This document shows, one piece after another, positions 1 to 10,614 of a stretch of 64,000 nucleotides of DNA. The notes under the pieces are model-generated. The model made no database searches, had not been told where the DNA came from, and saw only the letters and a program-made list of their open reading frames with translations. Numbering within the stretch: the stretch's first letter is position 1; each line of letters opens with the position of its first letter. The translations under genes were made by a program, and so were the position numbers. Source of the stretch: Atrina japonica (lineage: Eukaryota > Mollusca > Bivalvia > Pterioida > Pinnidae); NCBI GenBank assembly GCA_030159075.1, contig BROG01000639.1, positions 124,001 to 188,000 of the forward strand, written 5' to 3'.

Positions 1-270
1 TGTGGGTTTGAATTTTGGGGTGGATCAAAGTAGTAATGTGGATCGGCAATGGATAGGGAAACAAACTTCATACTTGGCTTTTAGGTTGCCTGTGAAGAGT
101 GCAGTTGAATTATATGGGGTTGAATTTTGGGGGTGGATCAAAGTAGTAATAGACAATGAATAGAGGTGAAAACTTCATACTTCTTGGCCAGTAGGTTACC
201 TTCGACAAGTGCAATTGAGTTATATGGGTTTGAATTTTGGGGGTGGATCAAAGTAGTAATGGGGTGAGGA
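1..270. repeat. Short tandem repeat, unit about 112 bp, 2.3 copies
   Basis: The phrase TGAATTTTGGGGGTGGATCA followed by AAGTAGTAAT recurs at about 8, 121 and 231, giving spacings of 113 and 110 bases. The intervening text (AACTTCATACTT, AGGTTRCCT, AGTGCARTTGA) also recurs with scattered differences. The array probably continues to the left of the window. No coding potential is seen. Confidence 0.8.
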
Positions 271-1496
271 TAAACATTTTTGTTAAAGTTTCAGGTTGAA
301 GTAAATTCTTGGCAGTGGAAGGATGTACAGACTTCATATTTTTATAATTATAAACAAAAGACTTGGGTGAATAGTGCTCAAACATTTTGACATTTGGTTT
401 CAGGTAATTAAAATGAACCTAATAAGAAATAGTTCCAAACACATTGGCATTATACTTGTGTCTTGTTTACTGACAATATTTTACTTTGCAATTCGGCCAT
501 ACCGTCTATAGTGGTTTCGCAATAAATCAGTCTTATTTTTAGTTATACATGTTTTCAAAAGCTTCCTCTCACTTACGATTCGCCCTTATATTCAAGAGAT
601 AAAACTCGGAAATTACATGCAGGAAAAGGGTTACGATATACAGTTTCGTTTCCAGACATAGACTACTCATTATAACACCCAAGTACTTGTTGATCTGCTA
701 ATTTATGTATCAAAAGAGATCAGACAAAAGGGAGAAGTTAGAAATACAAACGAAAAATAATGCATAAAGCCTTATGTGAGCAATTGTGCATGGTACACCA
801 TTAATCCATTGAGTATTTAGCATCGATCAAAATTGTAGGCATTTCAGTTACAACATGTGATTTCTCCTTATATATTTATATATTCTCGGTAGGGCGTAAA
901 ACAACATCAATAAAATCAAAATATGTTAACATTTTGTTTATCAGCGACAACGAAAGTTATGTAAAAAAGAGCAATACTTTCTTGAAATGATCACAATAGT
1001 AAAAAGTTTTGGACAGAAATTCTTAAAAAAGAATGCGTCATAGCATCGCCCCGTAGGGTCTTTCTATTTTCGGAATGCCTAAATGTATTACCTCTACAAT
1101 GGAATATCTCAAGTCCATGCAACCAAATAAGAAGCAGATTAATACTTGACAACAAACAATACACTACGTATGTAAACATTGCGCTTTAATGGGAATACCG
1201 AACGCATAACTCGAAAATAAAGTATTATTCCTGCTTACGAAGGGATCCTTATAGCAGAAAGAAGTCTCTATCCTCTGTCGACGTGAGTACGAAATCTGTT
1301 GAAATTTACGCTGATTTAATGAGGAAGTTTGCCAGTTAACTTGCGAAAGGCAGGTTGTATCTTTATGGTACATTGTAACCGGATGTTCATCCCCATCAAT
1401 AAAATGCGACCGCAACCATATAATTGACAAATTATTCAGTGTGGCATAAAACAACATTCCAAACAAACAAACAAAAGAAAAAACATTTCTGCTTAC
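271..1496. other. Probable intron sequence, no recognisable feature
   Basis: If the methyltransferase exon at 1497-2016 is correct, this stretch is the start of its next intron on the minus strand. I looked for the continuation of the FkbM domain on the minus strand and did not find it. The short ORFs here (for example 1164-1466) lack conserved residues and are overlapped by the splice donor context. Confidence 0.5.
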
Positions 1497-2016
1497 CTAG
1501 GTTTGCTCCGAAATCGATCAAGTTTACTTCCGGATCTTTATTTAGGAAGTCGAAAAGCACTTGGGATTTTTCAGATTCGAATGATCCCCTGGAAAGAAGA
1601 GCTCCAGATACCCAAATGTCATTTTTGGTCTCGTATACAAATATTGGTGTTGGACCGCTAGGTGTTTTTAGATTTCCTTTTGGAAAATCAAAACATTTAG
1701 AACAAACACTACTATTTCTATTCCATTTGGTTGCATCTCGACTGTAAACATTTGCGACATGTTTTTGTTTACGACCTCTACAGTCAATATCAGCCTCAAT
1801 TTCAGTCTGAAAACTCAATTTATCGAATCCCTCAGGAAGCTTATCCTGTGTTTTAGTGTAGTAAGGCTTCACGTTGGGTGTCTGTTGTTCCCATTGGTTT
1901 TTATCCTTTACAGAATACAATGTAACAACATGTCCTGCATTCTTCATGTACAAAAATGCCATGCATCCAATCAGAAAGATCGCCCCAATTACGCCAAGTT
2001 GTTTTCCCCTGATCAT
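1497..2016 (-). CDS. FkbM-like methyltransferase, first coding exon (partial gene)
   Basis: This exon encodes 173 residues plus one base. Residues 7-24 form a single hydrophobic segment after a short basic start, which suggests a type II membrane anchor with the catalytic part in the lumen. Residues 124-174 resemble the N-terminal part of FkbM-type methyltransferase domains: a PIFVYETKNDIWVSGALL-like strand, then NLIDFGANLG with the Asp-x-Gly-x-x-x-Gly SAM-binding motif at 168-174. The exon ends at 1497 in CTAG|GTAAGC, a good donor splitting the last Gly codon (phase 1). It is preceded by a pyrimidine-rich TTTTTACTTACAG acceptor at 2023, six bases before the chosen ATG. The upstream ATG at 2088 is rejected because it would lie in that intron. 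The remaining catalytic domain should be encoded left of position 1. The assignment rests on family knowledge; substrate is unknown. Confidence 0.68.
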
Positions 2017-2022
2017 TGTTAT

Positions 2023-2040
2023 CTGTAAGTAAAAAGTGGA
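2023..2040 (-). other. Splice acceptor upstream of the methyltransferase start codon
   Basis: Read on the minus strand, TCCACTTTTTACTTACAG precedes ATAACAATG. The pyrimidine-rich run, CAG end and closeness to the ATG imply a separate 5' untranslated exon further upstream (higher coordinates). I could not place that exon. Confidence 0.55.
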
Positions 2041-3547
2041 GAATGTCTTGTTAAAATCCAGTTGCAATTTAAACCAAAAAAGTTTCAAACGTGTTTATCT
2101 ATACATGAATATTGGAACATATCCTTCCCCTTTGACTAAAGTTTCCTAAGCTTAAGATCTGCAGTTTGATAAACACTTTATTTTTCAACTTTGTCTTTAA
2201 AGGCTCAGAATGAAAACAAAGGATTGATAATGATATAAAAGGTTTTGTTTCGGCCATCAGTTTCGAAAGTATAGCTAAGTTAATTTGATGAAAAAAAAAG
2301 TTGTGAGATGTTTTCCAGCTGTGTGAAAGAAAATGCCCTGTAACGCTAGGTAATGTACGTACATACTTCTACAGAAAAAAATAAACAAGATCTTCCTTTC
2401 CAATGAAGAAACAAAACGTATTATTCAATTGTGAACCCTAAATCACAACACATAATTTCAACATATTAAAACATGATATATTAAATCAGCAAATACATAC
2501 TTTTACTATTCTCGGTAACGTTGTAGTGGATCGGAACAAACACAACTACAAGTTTATCAAATATGATCACGTGCACGCTAAATTTCGACATGATGTGCGA
2601 TAATACAAAACTGACATATACGCTATTGTAACGCGTTATCAGTTTGTCAACAACAACTTATAGCCTCCTACACTTGGACTTGTAAAGATGCATTTGATAT
2701 GAGGAAATAAGCAGTTCTGGTGACTCAGTTGCCCGTCTTAAGAAAGTTCATAAGTTTTAGACTTGGTCTTAGGAACACATTCACGACTTGAGACCGCTTA
2801 AAAAATAGTAATTGTTATTTACAACTAAATCAGGTCCAGTCATTATGATATTTTCCACAGATAGTGCGTAGACCTAGGTTTTTGTTGTAAATATTGTAAT
2901 CTTTATATACGTAGCAGATACCAGTATTCCTAAACTATCAATGTTTCCATTTGAAAATGTGCGAATATGCCCTTCAGTTAGAATGATTTTGATAATCGGT
3001 CCTGATTTCTGTTTCAGGGTTACTTATATTATGATTTGCGACAGAAGGCTTGATAATTCTTTATGAAACGGGACCCTGGATCCGAAATCACAAAATTGAC
3101 TAAATACTCAAGTTTAACTTTTATTCTGATATGATTAGGCATTGCCTATGGGAGAGCGCAGTTCAAAATGAATGTTTCATATATTTTAGTTTTAGCATAC
3201 ACATAACAGTATGTAGATGTAAATTAAGCAGCAAAATGGATAAAGGTTCAAGATACAACATTGGCAATTACCCATTTCATGTAAAAAAAAAATGGCGGCG
3301 ACCATCACAGGCAGTAATGGCTTTTCCATACAAAATTTGACTTAACAGTATATCTCACTTGATATACATTAAATAGCTTGAAAGTACTTTGTATAGGATT
3401 TAGTTCATATTCACACTGTCTGCCTTTAAGTTCGCGCTGGAGCTGCGCTCTCTATTATTTTGCTATATCGATATAAAACGTCAGACTAAAAAGACGTTTT
3501 GTACATTCGCATAAAAGCATTGGGTCAAATTTAAGTATAATACTAAA
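2041..3547. other. No recognisable feature
   Basis: AT-rich DNA, presumably intron or intergenic. No ORF has conserved motifs, and no clear repeat structure was seen. The ORF at 3131-3340 has no features of a real protein. Confidence 0.5.
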
Positions 3548-3594
3548 TATTTACATACCAACCGCAATTCCCTTCATTTCAAGTGAATAGAACG

Positions 3595-4761
3595 GCAGAA
3601 GGATAAATCTGTCGCTGAAAGGGGACCTGTGGTCCCTCGAAAATAGTACAGACGAATGCGTAGTAATTTATATATATATACAACCTCTTCTGTTTGGAGG
3701 TAATAATTATAGGGGACCAGAGGTAACCCAATGTCATTTCTATAGGTATGTGTCTATAGGGGACCAGAGGTAACCCAATGTCATATCTATAGGTATATAT
3801 CTATAGGGGACCAGAGGTAACCCAATGTTATATCTATAGAGGACCAGAGGTAACCCAATGTCATTTCTATAGGTATGTGTCTATAGGGGACCAGAGGTAA
3901 CCCAATGTCATATCTATAGGTATGTATCTATAGGGGACCAGAGGTAAGCCAATGTTATATCTATAGGTATATATCTATAGGGGACCAGAGGTAACCCAAT
4001 GTCATTTCTATAGGTATGTGTCTATAGGGGACCAGAGGTAACCCAATGTCATTTCTATAGGTATGTGTCTATAGGGGACCAGAGGTAACCCAATGTCATA
4101 TCTATAGGGGACCGGAGGTAACCCAATGTTATATATATAGGGCACCAGAGGTAACCCAATGTCATATCTATAGGGGACCAGAGGTAACCCAATGTCATAT
4201 CTATAATATGTATCTATAGGGGACCAGAGGTAAGCCAATGTTATATCTATAGGTATATATCTAAAGGGGACCAGAGGTAACCCAATGTTATATCTATAGG
4301 GGACCAGAGGTAAGCCAATGTTATATCTATAGGTATATATCTATAGGGGACCAGAGGTAACCCAATGTTATATCTATAGTGGACCAGAGGTAACCCAATT
4401 TACTAACTTTATATATGTTCGATAGGAGAGTAACCCAATGTTCAAATCTCCCGCTTCTCGATATATCATTAAAACTTGTGTGTAACCTTTCCCTCTATTT
4501 TACTTCCCTGATAACAAATATAATTTGACTGTTCATTTAGTAACATGATTCTTTCATTGTATAGATTATATAATAAGTACCAACGTCTTTAATAAATTAT
4601 TATAACTATCTTTTCAAAACATTAATATTATATTTAATCTTACTTTCATTTTATGGTTTCCGGAAGTGTTGAACTATTTTTATTTGCGTAGACGAACGAC
4701 ATTTGTGTGTGATATCAGGGGGACCAGAGGTCCCCATTGAGCGACAGATTTATCCTTCTGC
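3595..4761. mobile_element. Non-autonomous TIR element with internal minisatellite, 9-bp TSD
   Basis: The left end GCAGAAGGATAAATCTGTCG and the right end CGACAGATTTATCCTTCTGC are perfect inverted repeats; with the adjoining GGGGACC-TGGTCCC stretch the TIR is about 42 bp with only a few mismatches. Both sides are flanked by the direct repeat AATAGAACG (3586-3594 and 4762-4770). The paralogous block at 20580-20600 lacks the element and shows one diverged copy of the target. The interior is almost entirely minisatellite and encodes no transposase. A 9-bp duplication fits MULE-like or Merlin-like transposases, but the superfamily is inferred from TSD length only. Confidence 0.88.
3711..4440. repeat. 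Minisatellite inside the TIR element, about 17 units
   Basis: The unit core is GGGGACCAGAGGTAACCCAA followed by TGTCATATCTATA. Spacing alternates between about 47 bases (with an extra GGTATRTRTCTA spacer) and about 33-35 bases (spacer absent). I count 17 clear cores from 3712 to 4379, then a degenerate one near 4425. The core is nearly the same as the inner part of the element's right TIR (GGGGGACCAGAGGTCCCCAT). The open frame across it on the minus strand is a repeat translation, not a gene. Confidence 0.93.
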
Positions 4762-4770
4762 AATAGAACG

Positions 4771-5315
4771 ATGTATTGGATTTGTCAGTACACGCAGTCA
4801 CGTGACCCGAGTGTTAACCACTTTACATTTTGGCGTAGGAATGCATGAATGAAACAATAAAGAATAGAATATCACAAATTTACTTCTTATTTATTTAATC
4901 TTAAAAGCCATACATTACCACAAAACAAAAACAAAAATCGCAGAAAGCAATCGGAAACACAAGACTAACTCTACATCTTAAGGTCCATATCACGATATAT
5001 CTAGGTCATGTTATGATGTTATGACCAGAACCACAGACCACAAAAATAAAAGTTAGCTTCGTAGTTATAACAGAAAAAAGAGAGTTAGGCCTAGTGCAAC
5101 TTTGTCAAGCATCTCTGATAAACAAACAGGTCGATTTGTTTGTCTTCACCGGATATTCCTATCAGAAACAATTCGTCAATCTCATCGTGTGAAATCAGGC
5201 TGTGTGAAATACTTACGTAAGTTACGTACCAATCAGTCATCATGGTTCCCAGCTGATTGGTAAAAATATGTCAAATAAAATGGCTACTTCCAGTTGTCAT
5301 GAAAGAATATTAGCT
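4771..5315 (-). repeat. Dispersed block segment between the two insertions
   Basis: Part of the block described above. 4790-4880 matches 20465-20555 reversed, and 5205-5315 matches 20310-20430 reversed. The middle, about 4880-5200, has no counterpart at 20.4 kb, so it was either deleted there or inserted here; I see no termini or TSD that decide. Confidence 0.75.
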
Positions 5316-5340
5316 AGTTTATAGATTACATGATTTATTA

Positions 5341-7077
5341 GATGAAATACCTTCTCCAACACTCACAAGGCAAGATAAAATATTCTGTGATACAATTCCT
5401 ACTTTAAATAAATGTGCTGAAGCCATAAAATTTATGAAGAATAACAAGTCCCCGGGCTTTGATGGCATTCCTGTAGAGTTTTACAAGATTTTCTGGAACG
5501 ATATTAAATATTATCATTATGATTATCTTAAATGTAGTTTTGATTCTGGAGAAATGTCATTTTCACAAAAATTATCCATAATGTCACTTTTACACAAATA
5601 AGGTTCAAGAGAAGAATTGTAAAACTATAGACCAATAAGCTTGACTAATTGTGACTACAAAATACTTGCTTTTGGTTTAGCCAGAAGACTACAATCTGTT
5701 GTTTTCAAATTAATTAATGAAGACCAATCTTCATACACAAGAGGAAGATACATAGGCGTTAAAGCAAGAATTATATTAGATAGTTTTGAATTTTGTGAGG
5801 AACATGATAAAGATGGTATACTATTATTTTAGACTTCAAAAAAGCTTTCGACTCAGTAGATTGGAATTTTATTTTCAGTGTAAGTTTAATTTTGGTGAAA
5901 ATTTCATCAGGTGGATAAAAATAATGTATAAAAACCCAATTTTCAGAATGAAAATAATGGATTTATTTCTAAAACATGCTCAATGAACAAAGGATGCCCA
6001 GCATCTGCAAATATTTTTATTTTGGTAGCAGAAATTTTAGCTATTAGAATTAGAGAATGTAAATATATCATTAGGTTTTACAAAGGAAAATATGAATAAG
6101 GAAATTAAAATCATTCAACATGCAGAGGATGCTATCATGCCATTGGTTGATATATAATCTGTCGAAAATGCTGTTAAAATCATTCTGAAATTTTGTATAC
6201 TTCCATATATGTCTTTGAATTTACAGAAAACATAATGTTTATTGATGGGTTCATTTAAGAATATATGTGAAAATATTGCTGGTATTACGATTTGTTCATA
6301 CACGCAAAATGTTTAGGTATATACATTGCTTATGATACAAATGTTTGTTTACAGAAAAACTGGTATGATAAAATTAACGAATTAGAAAAAATGTTGCATG
6401 CATGGAAGAAAAGAAAATTAACTATTTTTGGTAAAACATATATTGTAAACACATTAGCTTTGTCTGAATTATATTATTCTGCCTCTAATTTGAAGTACCC
6501 TCCACATGATGTGATAAAAAATTAAGACTGCTATATATGGTTATAATTGGCAAAAAAGAGATTACATTAAAAGAAATACATAAATTGGTAAAACTGATCA
6601 GGGTGGAATAGGTATTGTTGATGTTGAAACAAAATTTAAACCTCTTAAGCAACATGGATGGCTAGAATCATTTTTAAAAGGAAAAGTTCTATCAATTCAT
6701 TTGTTACATCTTTTTCTAAATAAGAGAACTTAGAGTGTGATTTTATTTTAAAAATAAATGTTACACATTTCCCCGAGATTAGTAATTTATTACAAGATAT
6801 TCCACGTTTTTACACTGAAGTATTATCAGGATTTAATGAGTGTAAACAAACTAATTTTAATCTTACAAGTGATCAGTTTCTATCGCAACCTATATGGTGT
6901 AACAAGTTGTTCAAATACAAAGGGAAATCACTTTGTTTTAAAAACTGGAGTAAAAGTAGTATATTGTTTGTAAAAGATTTATATAAGGAAAATGGTTTTA
7001 AAAATATTGAATTTTTAATGTGCTCAGAAATAAAAAATAACTGGATTTGTGAAAATGATATAATTAAAAGGGGTTTT
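5341..7077 (+). pseudogene. Decayed L1-Tx1-type reverse transcriptase
   Basis: Reading across several frames gives the RT domain order of Tx1-like L1 elements. First comes KNNKSPGFDGIPVEFYKIFW with SQKLSIMSLLHK (5420-5600). Then follow a DYKILAFGLARRLQ block ending INEDQSSYTRGRYIG (5655-5760), DFKKAFDS (5833-5857) and MNKGCPASANIF (5983-6015), where the usual RQG is altered. The WYDKINELEKMLHAWKKRKL and LTIFGKTYIVNTL blocks (6360-6455) and a GGIGIVD block (6600-6620) come last. Numerous stops and frameshifts, for example near 5601, 5830 and 6523, exclude function. The endonuclease and the C-terminal Cys/His region are missing. The RT catalytic box is not intact. Confidence 0.85.
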
Positions 7078-7080
7078 AAT

Positions 7081-7212
7081 TTTGGCCTATGCTCGGCACT
7101 TACGGCCATTGAGCAGTGAGGGTTCTTTAACGTGCCGACACCTATTGTGACACGGGACCTCCAGTTTTTACTGTCTCATCCGAAAGACAGGAAACCAACC
7201 TGTCGCCGGCTG
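7081..7212 (-). mobile_element. SINE fragment (central domain only)
   Basis: This matches the central part of the SINE at 18556-18834, including TTAACGTGCCGACACCTATT and GACACGGGACCTCCAGTTTT on the plus strand. It stops at GCCGGCTG, just before the tRNA-like head, and lacks the tail. It sits inside the TSD-bounded composite at 5316-7217. Confidence 0.85.
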
Positions 7213-7675
7213 AAAAAATGATTGAATATTAGCTGTCTCCCTTTTCGTACGTCACATACGAACTTTCTGTGGTATATCTCATTAATAATATATCAGAATT
7301 CAAACGCAAATTCGTTTTAATTACATTAAACAGCATAATCATAGGCGCGGCCATTTGCATTTTCAATTCTTTACTGACATATTTAACCTTCCGGTTACCA
7401 AGCAGACGAATATTCTAAAATAACTTCAAAACAAATCTGACACTTATTCAAAGTTTTTCATATCACTACTTTCTTTCCAAATGATATGAAAATAAGAAAA
7501 TAAACCTAAATTCCATTTAGTATTTCCGGACAGAAAAGGGGAATTACTTCTCGTCTCACAAAGCTGTTTAGCTGTTACGTCATATGAAAAACTCTCACTA
7601 CAAAGCCAATTACATAGAATGAATTTCGTAACCAGCTGATACAAATTCACAGAAAATGGTAATATATAAATATAA

Positions 7676-7755
7676 GGATTGTTTCACAGAAATTTTTTCC
7701 ATAATTCATTGCATTGTATTTATACTCAGTGCTTTAAAAACTGAAAAAACAATCC
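7676..7755. repeat. Terminal segment bounded by inverted repeats and flipped relative to the paralogue
   Basis: TAAGGATTGTTT at 7674-7684 and AAACAATCCTTA at 7747-7758 are inverted repeats. The enclosed segment (TTTTTTCCATAATTCATTGC and TTTATACTC) is in opposite orientation to the equivalent segment at 19800-19865, while the flanking sequence on the inner side keeps the same orientation. Confidence 0.65.
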
Positions 7756-8300
7756 TTAAATATTTCAGTATGAACTCAATCTATCATTTTATTATAGGAT
7801 ATTTCAGTTTCTATATTATATACAATAATAGTATAGAAAGAAATTGTCCAATGTTGAATCAATTATGTGTGTAATTTTATCTTGAAATAATAAACGCTAA
7901 TGATATTGATTTGGGGACTTTGGGCTCTGGCTGAATAATCTTTAAAACAGGTAGCGACTGTTTCCCAGTCAATTTTTAGTTCAGCTCATTCCATTTATTC
8001 CATAAACAATGCGGTTCATTGGTAAGAAATTTATACACAATATGAACACGTGTGCATACGGGTATTATGCTGAAAATGTGAAATCAATTTTCAAAGTACA
8101 ATATTTCATAACTGTAATCCGTATTTAAAGATCCAACACAGCACCTTTTTAGATATGTTTCCATTGTGAAATCACAATAAAATTTCAAACAATCGAATGG
8201 CGTCCAAAATATACACCGAGAATACGTTAATAGGTCAGTTACTTTGACTTGATTTAACAAGCGGCGTGACTACTTAAATCCCTTCTCACTCGGCCCCACG
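7756..8300. other. No recognisable feature
   Basis: AT-rich sequence between the dispersed block and LINE copy A. No motifs or repeats recognised. Confidence 0.45.
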
Positions 8301-8325
8301 AGGCAGGTAGAGAGATGTATAGTGT

Positions 8326-10345
8326 GTGTATGAATATTTTAAGAACTTGAATCAAGGAGATCAAACGAATGATACAGCACCAAATATACAAGTAACACAT
8401 TTTGATATGGCTAATGAATTTATTAATGAACCTATAACTGAAGACGAAATTATAAAAGCAATTAGAAATTTGAAATGCAACAAAGCTAGTGCAGAAGATC
8501 AGATTATAAATGAATATATCAAGCACTCTGTTAGTAAATTAATGACTGTTTATATTAAGTTTTTCAATATTGTTTTTGACAGTGGTATATTGCCTGATGA
8601 TTGGCTTAAGGGTGATATTATACCAATTTATAAGAACAAAGGATGTATGGAAGATCCTAAGAATTACAGACCTATTACTATTGTTAGCTGTCTTGGTAAA
8701 TTATTTACATCCATTTTACATAACAGATTAACAACATTTTCAAACGAAGTTTCGTTGATATGTAAAAACCAAGCAGGGTTTAGAAAAGGATTTTCTACTA
8801 TCGATAATATTTTTATATTAAAACAATTGATTGATTTTATGATGAACAAAAGAAAAAAGCTATTTTGTGCTTTCATCGATTTCGAGAAAGCTTTTGACAA
8901 GGTATGGAGAGAAGGTCTGTGGGGTAAATTAATTGCTAATATATCACTGGGAAAATATATAACTTGATCTATAATATGTACCAGGGTATCAAATCTAGAA
9001 TTGTATTTAATAATAATATTTCAGAATACTTTATGTGCAATATCGGACTTCGTCAGGGTGAGAACCTCTCACCATTTTTGTTTTCTTTATACCTAAATGA
9101 TATTGAAGAATATTTTGCACTAAATCATGTGAGTGGGTTAGATAGTTTAACAAATGATATGTGGGAATCATTAGGTATGTATTTTAAACTTTTTGTACTG
9201 CTTTATGCTGATGATAAAGTTATTTTTTCAGAATCTGCAGATGGTCTGCAGACAGCATTAAATGTTTTTAAAAGTTATTGTAAACTTTGGAAATTGAAAG
9301 TAAATGTTGACAAAACAAAGATCATTGTATTTTCAAATGGAAAGAAAACTAATTACGAATTTTATTATGATGGTACAAATGTTGAAGTAGTAAGTGATTT
9401 TGTTTATTTAGGTATTGTCTTTAACAGAAATGGTAATTTTACAAACACAATTAAAAGAAATTTTCATAAAGGAATTAAAGCTATGTATGAAGTTTTGAAA
9501 AAAGGTAGATTACATAAATTGTCTGTCAGTTGTCAATATGATCTTTTTTCTGTAAAATAGTGAAACCAATATTATTATATGGTTGTGAAGTATGGGGTTT
9601 TAGTAATTACGAAAAATTAGAAAGAATTCATTTAAAATTTTGTAAATTGTTACTTCATTTAAAGCGTACAACCCCAAATTATATGATTTATGGTGAACTG
9701 GGAGCATATCCCCTATATATTGATGTTCAGTTGAGAGTTGTCAATTATTGGTGTAAAGTTGCGTTTTCAGACCAGAGTAAGATTTCAAATATTTTATATA
9801 CGTTTTGTAAATCAAACTTTTTACAAGGTCATTACATGTCTAAATGGATACAATATGCTAAAACTATTCTAGATAACGCTGGTTTCAGCAATATTTGGTC
9901 ATCAAATGTTAACTTGAATTCTGAGTGGTTAAATTTTTATTGTTCATTGAAGAGAAGACTTTGTGATCAGTTTGAACAGAAATGGTCAAGTGATGTATAT
10001 AATTCACCTAAAGCAGTTTTTTATAGAATTTTAAAAGACCAGTTTCATTGCGAAAGCTATCTAGATATACTTGATGACGCTGATAGAATAGCCCTTTGTA
10101 AATTTCGTACAAGTAATAACAGACTACCTGTTGAAACTGGACGATGGTTTGGTATAGAAAAAGATCAAAGATTTTGTACTTCCTGTAATGACAATGAAAT
10201 TGGTGATGAGTTTCACTATTTGTTTAAGTGTAAAGCTTTTACTGAGGCAAGAAGTCGATGCATTGATTTTAGAAGAAGGTCTCGACCAAACATTTTAGTT
10301 ATTAGAACTTTATTTCATTCAAAAAAATATTGTCATGTTACGTAA
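8326..10345 (+). pseudogene. LINE family 1, copy A: reverse transcriptase and C-terminal region
   Basis: Three consecutive frames make one RT polypeptide. 8326-8967 holds the start of the RT domain: NLKCNKASAEDQIINEYI, the GDIIPIYKNKG and NYRPITIVSCLGKLFTS blocks, QAGFRKGFSTIDNIF, and FIDFEKAFDKV with the first catalytic Asp. 8964-9560 has GLRQGENLSPFLFSLYLND and the YADD box at 9204-9215. 9560-10345 has the LYGCEVWGF and TTPNYMIYGELG blocks and a C-terminal Cys-x2-Cys-x9-His-x4-Cys knuckle. Frameshifts near 8962 and in a T run near 9545 break it. The endonuclease is absent, so the copy is 5'-truncated. Copies B (48590-50690, minus) and C (57703-61210) are the same family. The clade within non-LTR elements is not assigned. 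Confidence 0.9.
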
Positions 10346-10530
10346 ATTATGTAAATTTATTAGAATAATTCATTTTACTTTGGCCTCTCCACAACAATAA
10401 GTATCATTGATTTATATCAATATCTACATTGTACTTGAACACTACACACATTGTATATATTGTATATTTGTTTTTTTTCTTAATAACATTGTATTTTCTG
10501 ATAAAAAAGAATAAAGAATCTTGAATCTTG
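10346..10530 (+). mobile_element. 3' untranslated end of LINE copy A
   Basis: AT-rich tail after the RT stop, ending in AATAAAGAATCTTGAATCTT with an AATCTTG tandem at the end. This resembles a LINE with a short tandem 3' tail rather than a long poly(A). No matching TSD was identified because the 5' boundary is unclear. Confidence 0.5.
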
Positions 10531-10614
10531 TATATTTGAGAGAGGGGTAATTAAACTGCACACCATAGACCGTTTACCCTCCATCTATACATAGAGATGA
10601 GCGGACAGGAGATG

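Larger units (their letters stand above)
5316..7217 (+). mobile_element. 5'-truncated L1-Tx1-type LINE joined to an antisense SINE piece, 17-bp TSD
   Basis: The insert is bracketed by two 17-base direct repeats, 5299-5315 and 7218-7234, which share ATGA and GAATATTAGCT and each differ by one base from the uninterrupted paralogue near 20325. It ends in a short A run (CTGAAAAA). The body is L1-Tx1 reverse transcriptase sequence up to about 7077, followed by 7081-7212, the central domain of a SINE in reverse orientation. TSD length, 5' truncation and A-tail fit target-primed reverse transcription of one composite RNA. Confidence 0.82.
3548..7745 (-). repeat. Dispersed repeat block, left copy, carrying two nested insertions
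   Basis: Four pieces (3548-3594, 4771-4880, 5200-5315 and 7218-7745) match, in order and in reverse complement, the nearly continuous block 19795-20617. Shared anchors include ATTTACATACC, GTGTTAACCACTTTAC versus its paralogue, ACCAATCAGTCATCATGGTT, and ACGTCATATGAAAAACTC. The gaps in colinearity are explained by a TIR element (3595-4761), an L1-Tx1/SINE insertion (5316-7217) and about 320 bases (4880-5200) absent from the other copy. The family of the block itself is not recognised; it has no coding capacity. Confidence 0.85.

Noticed and set aside
1164..1466. 100-residue minus-strand ORF next to the methyltransferase exon
   Set aside because: It lies in the predicted intron, has no FkbM motifs and no splice acceptor in the right phase.
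1432..2088. The full 218-residue minus-strand ORF as the methyltransferase start and end
   Set aside because: Its first 24 codons lie upstream of a good splice acceptor and its last 22 codons lie beyond a good donor; the tail is low-quality sequence that does not continue the FkbM domain.
3131..3340. 69-residue plus-strand ORF
   Set aside because: No recognised motif and no splice or promoter context; likely chance.
4008..4238. 76-residue minus-strand ORF with repeated GLPLVPYRYDI
   Set aside because: Pure translation of the minisatellite.
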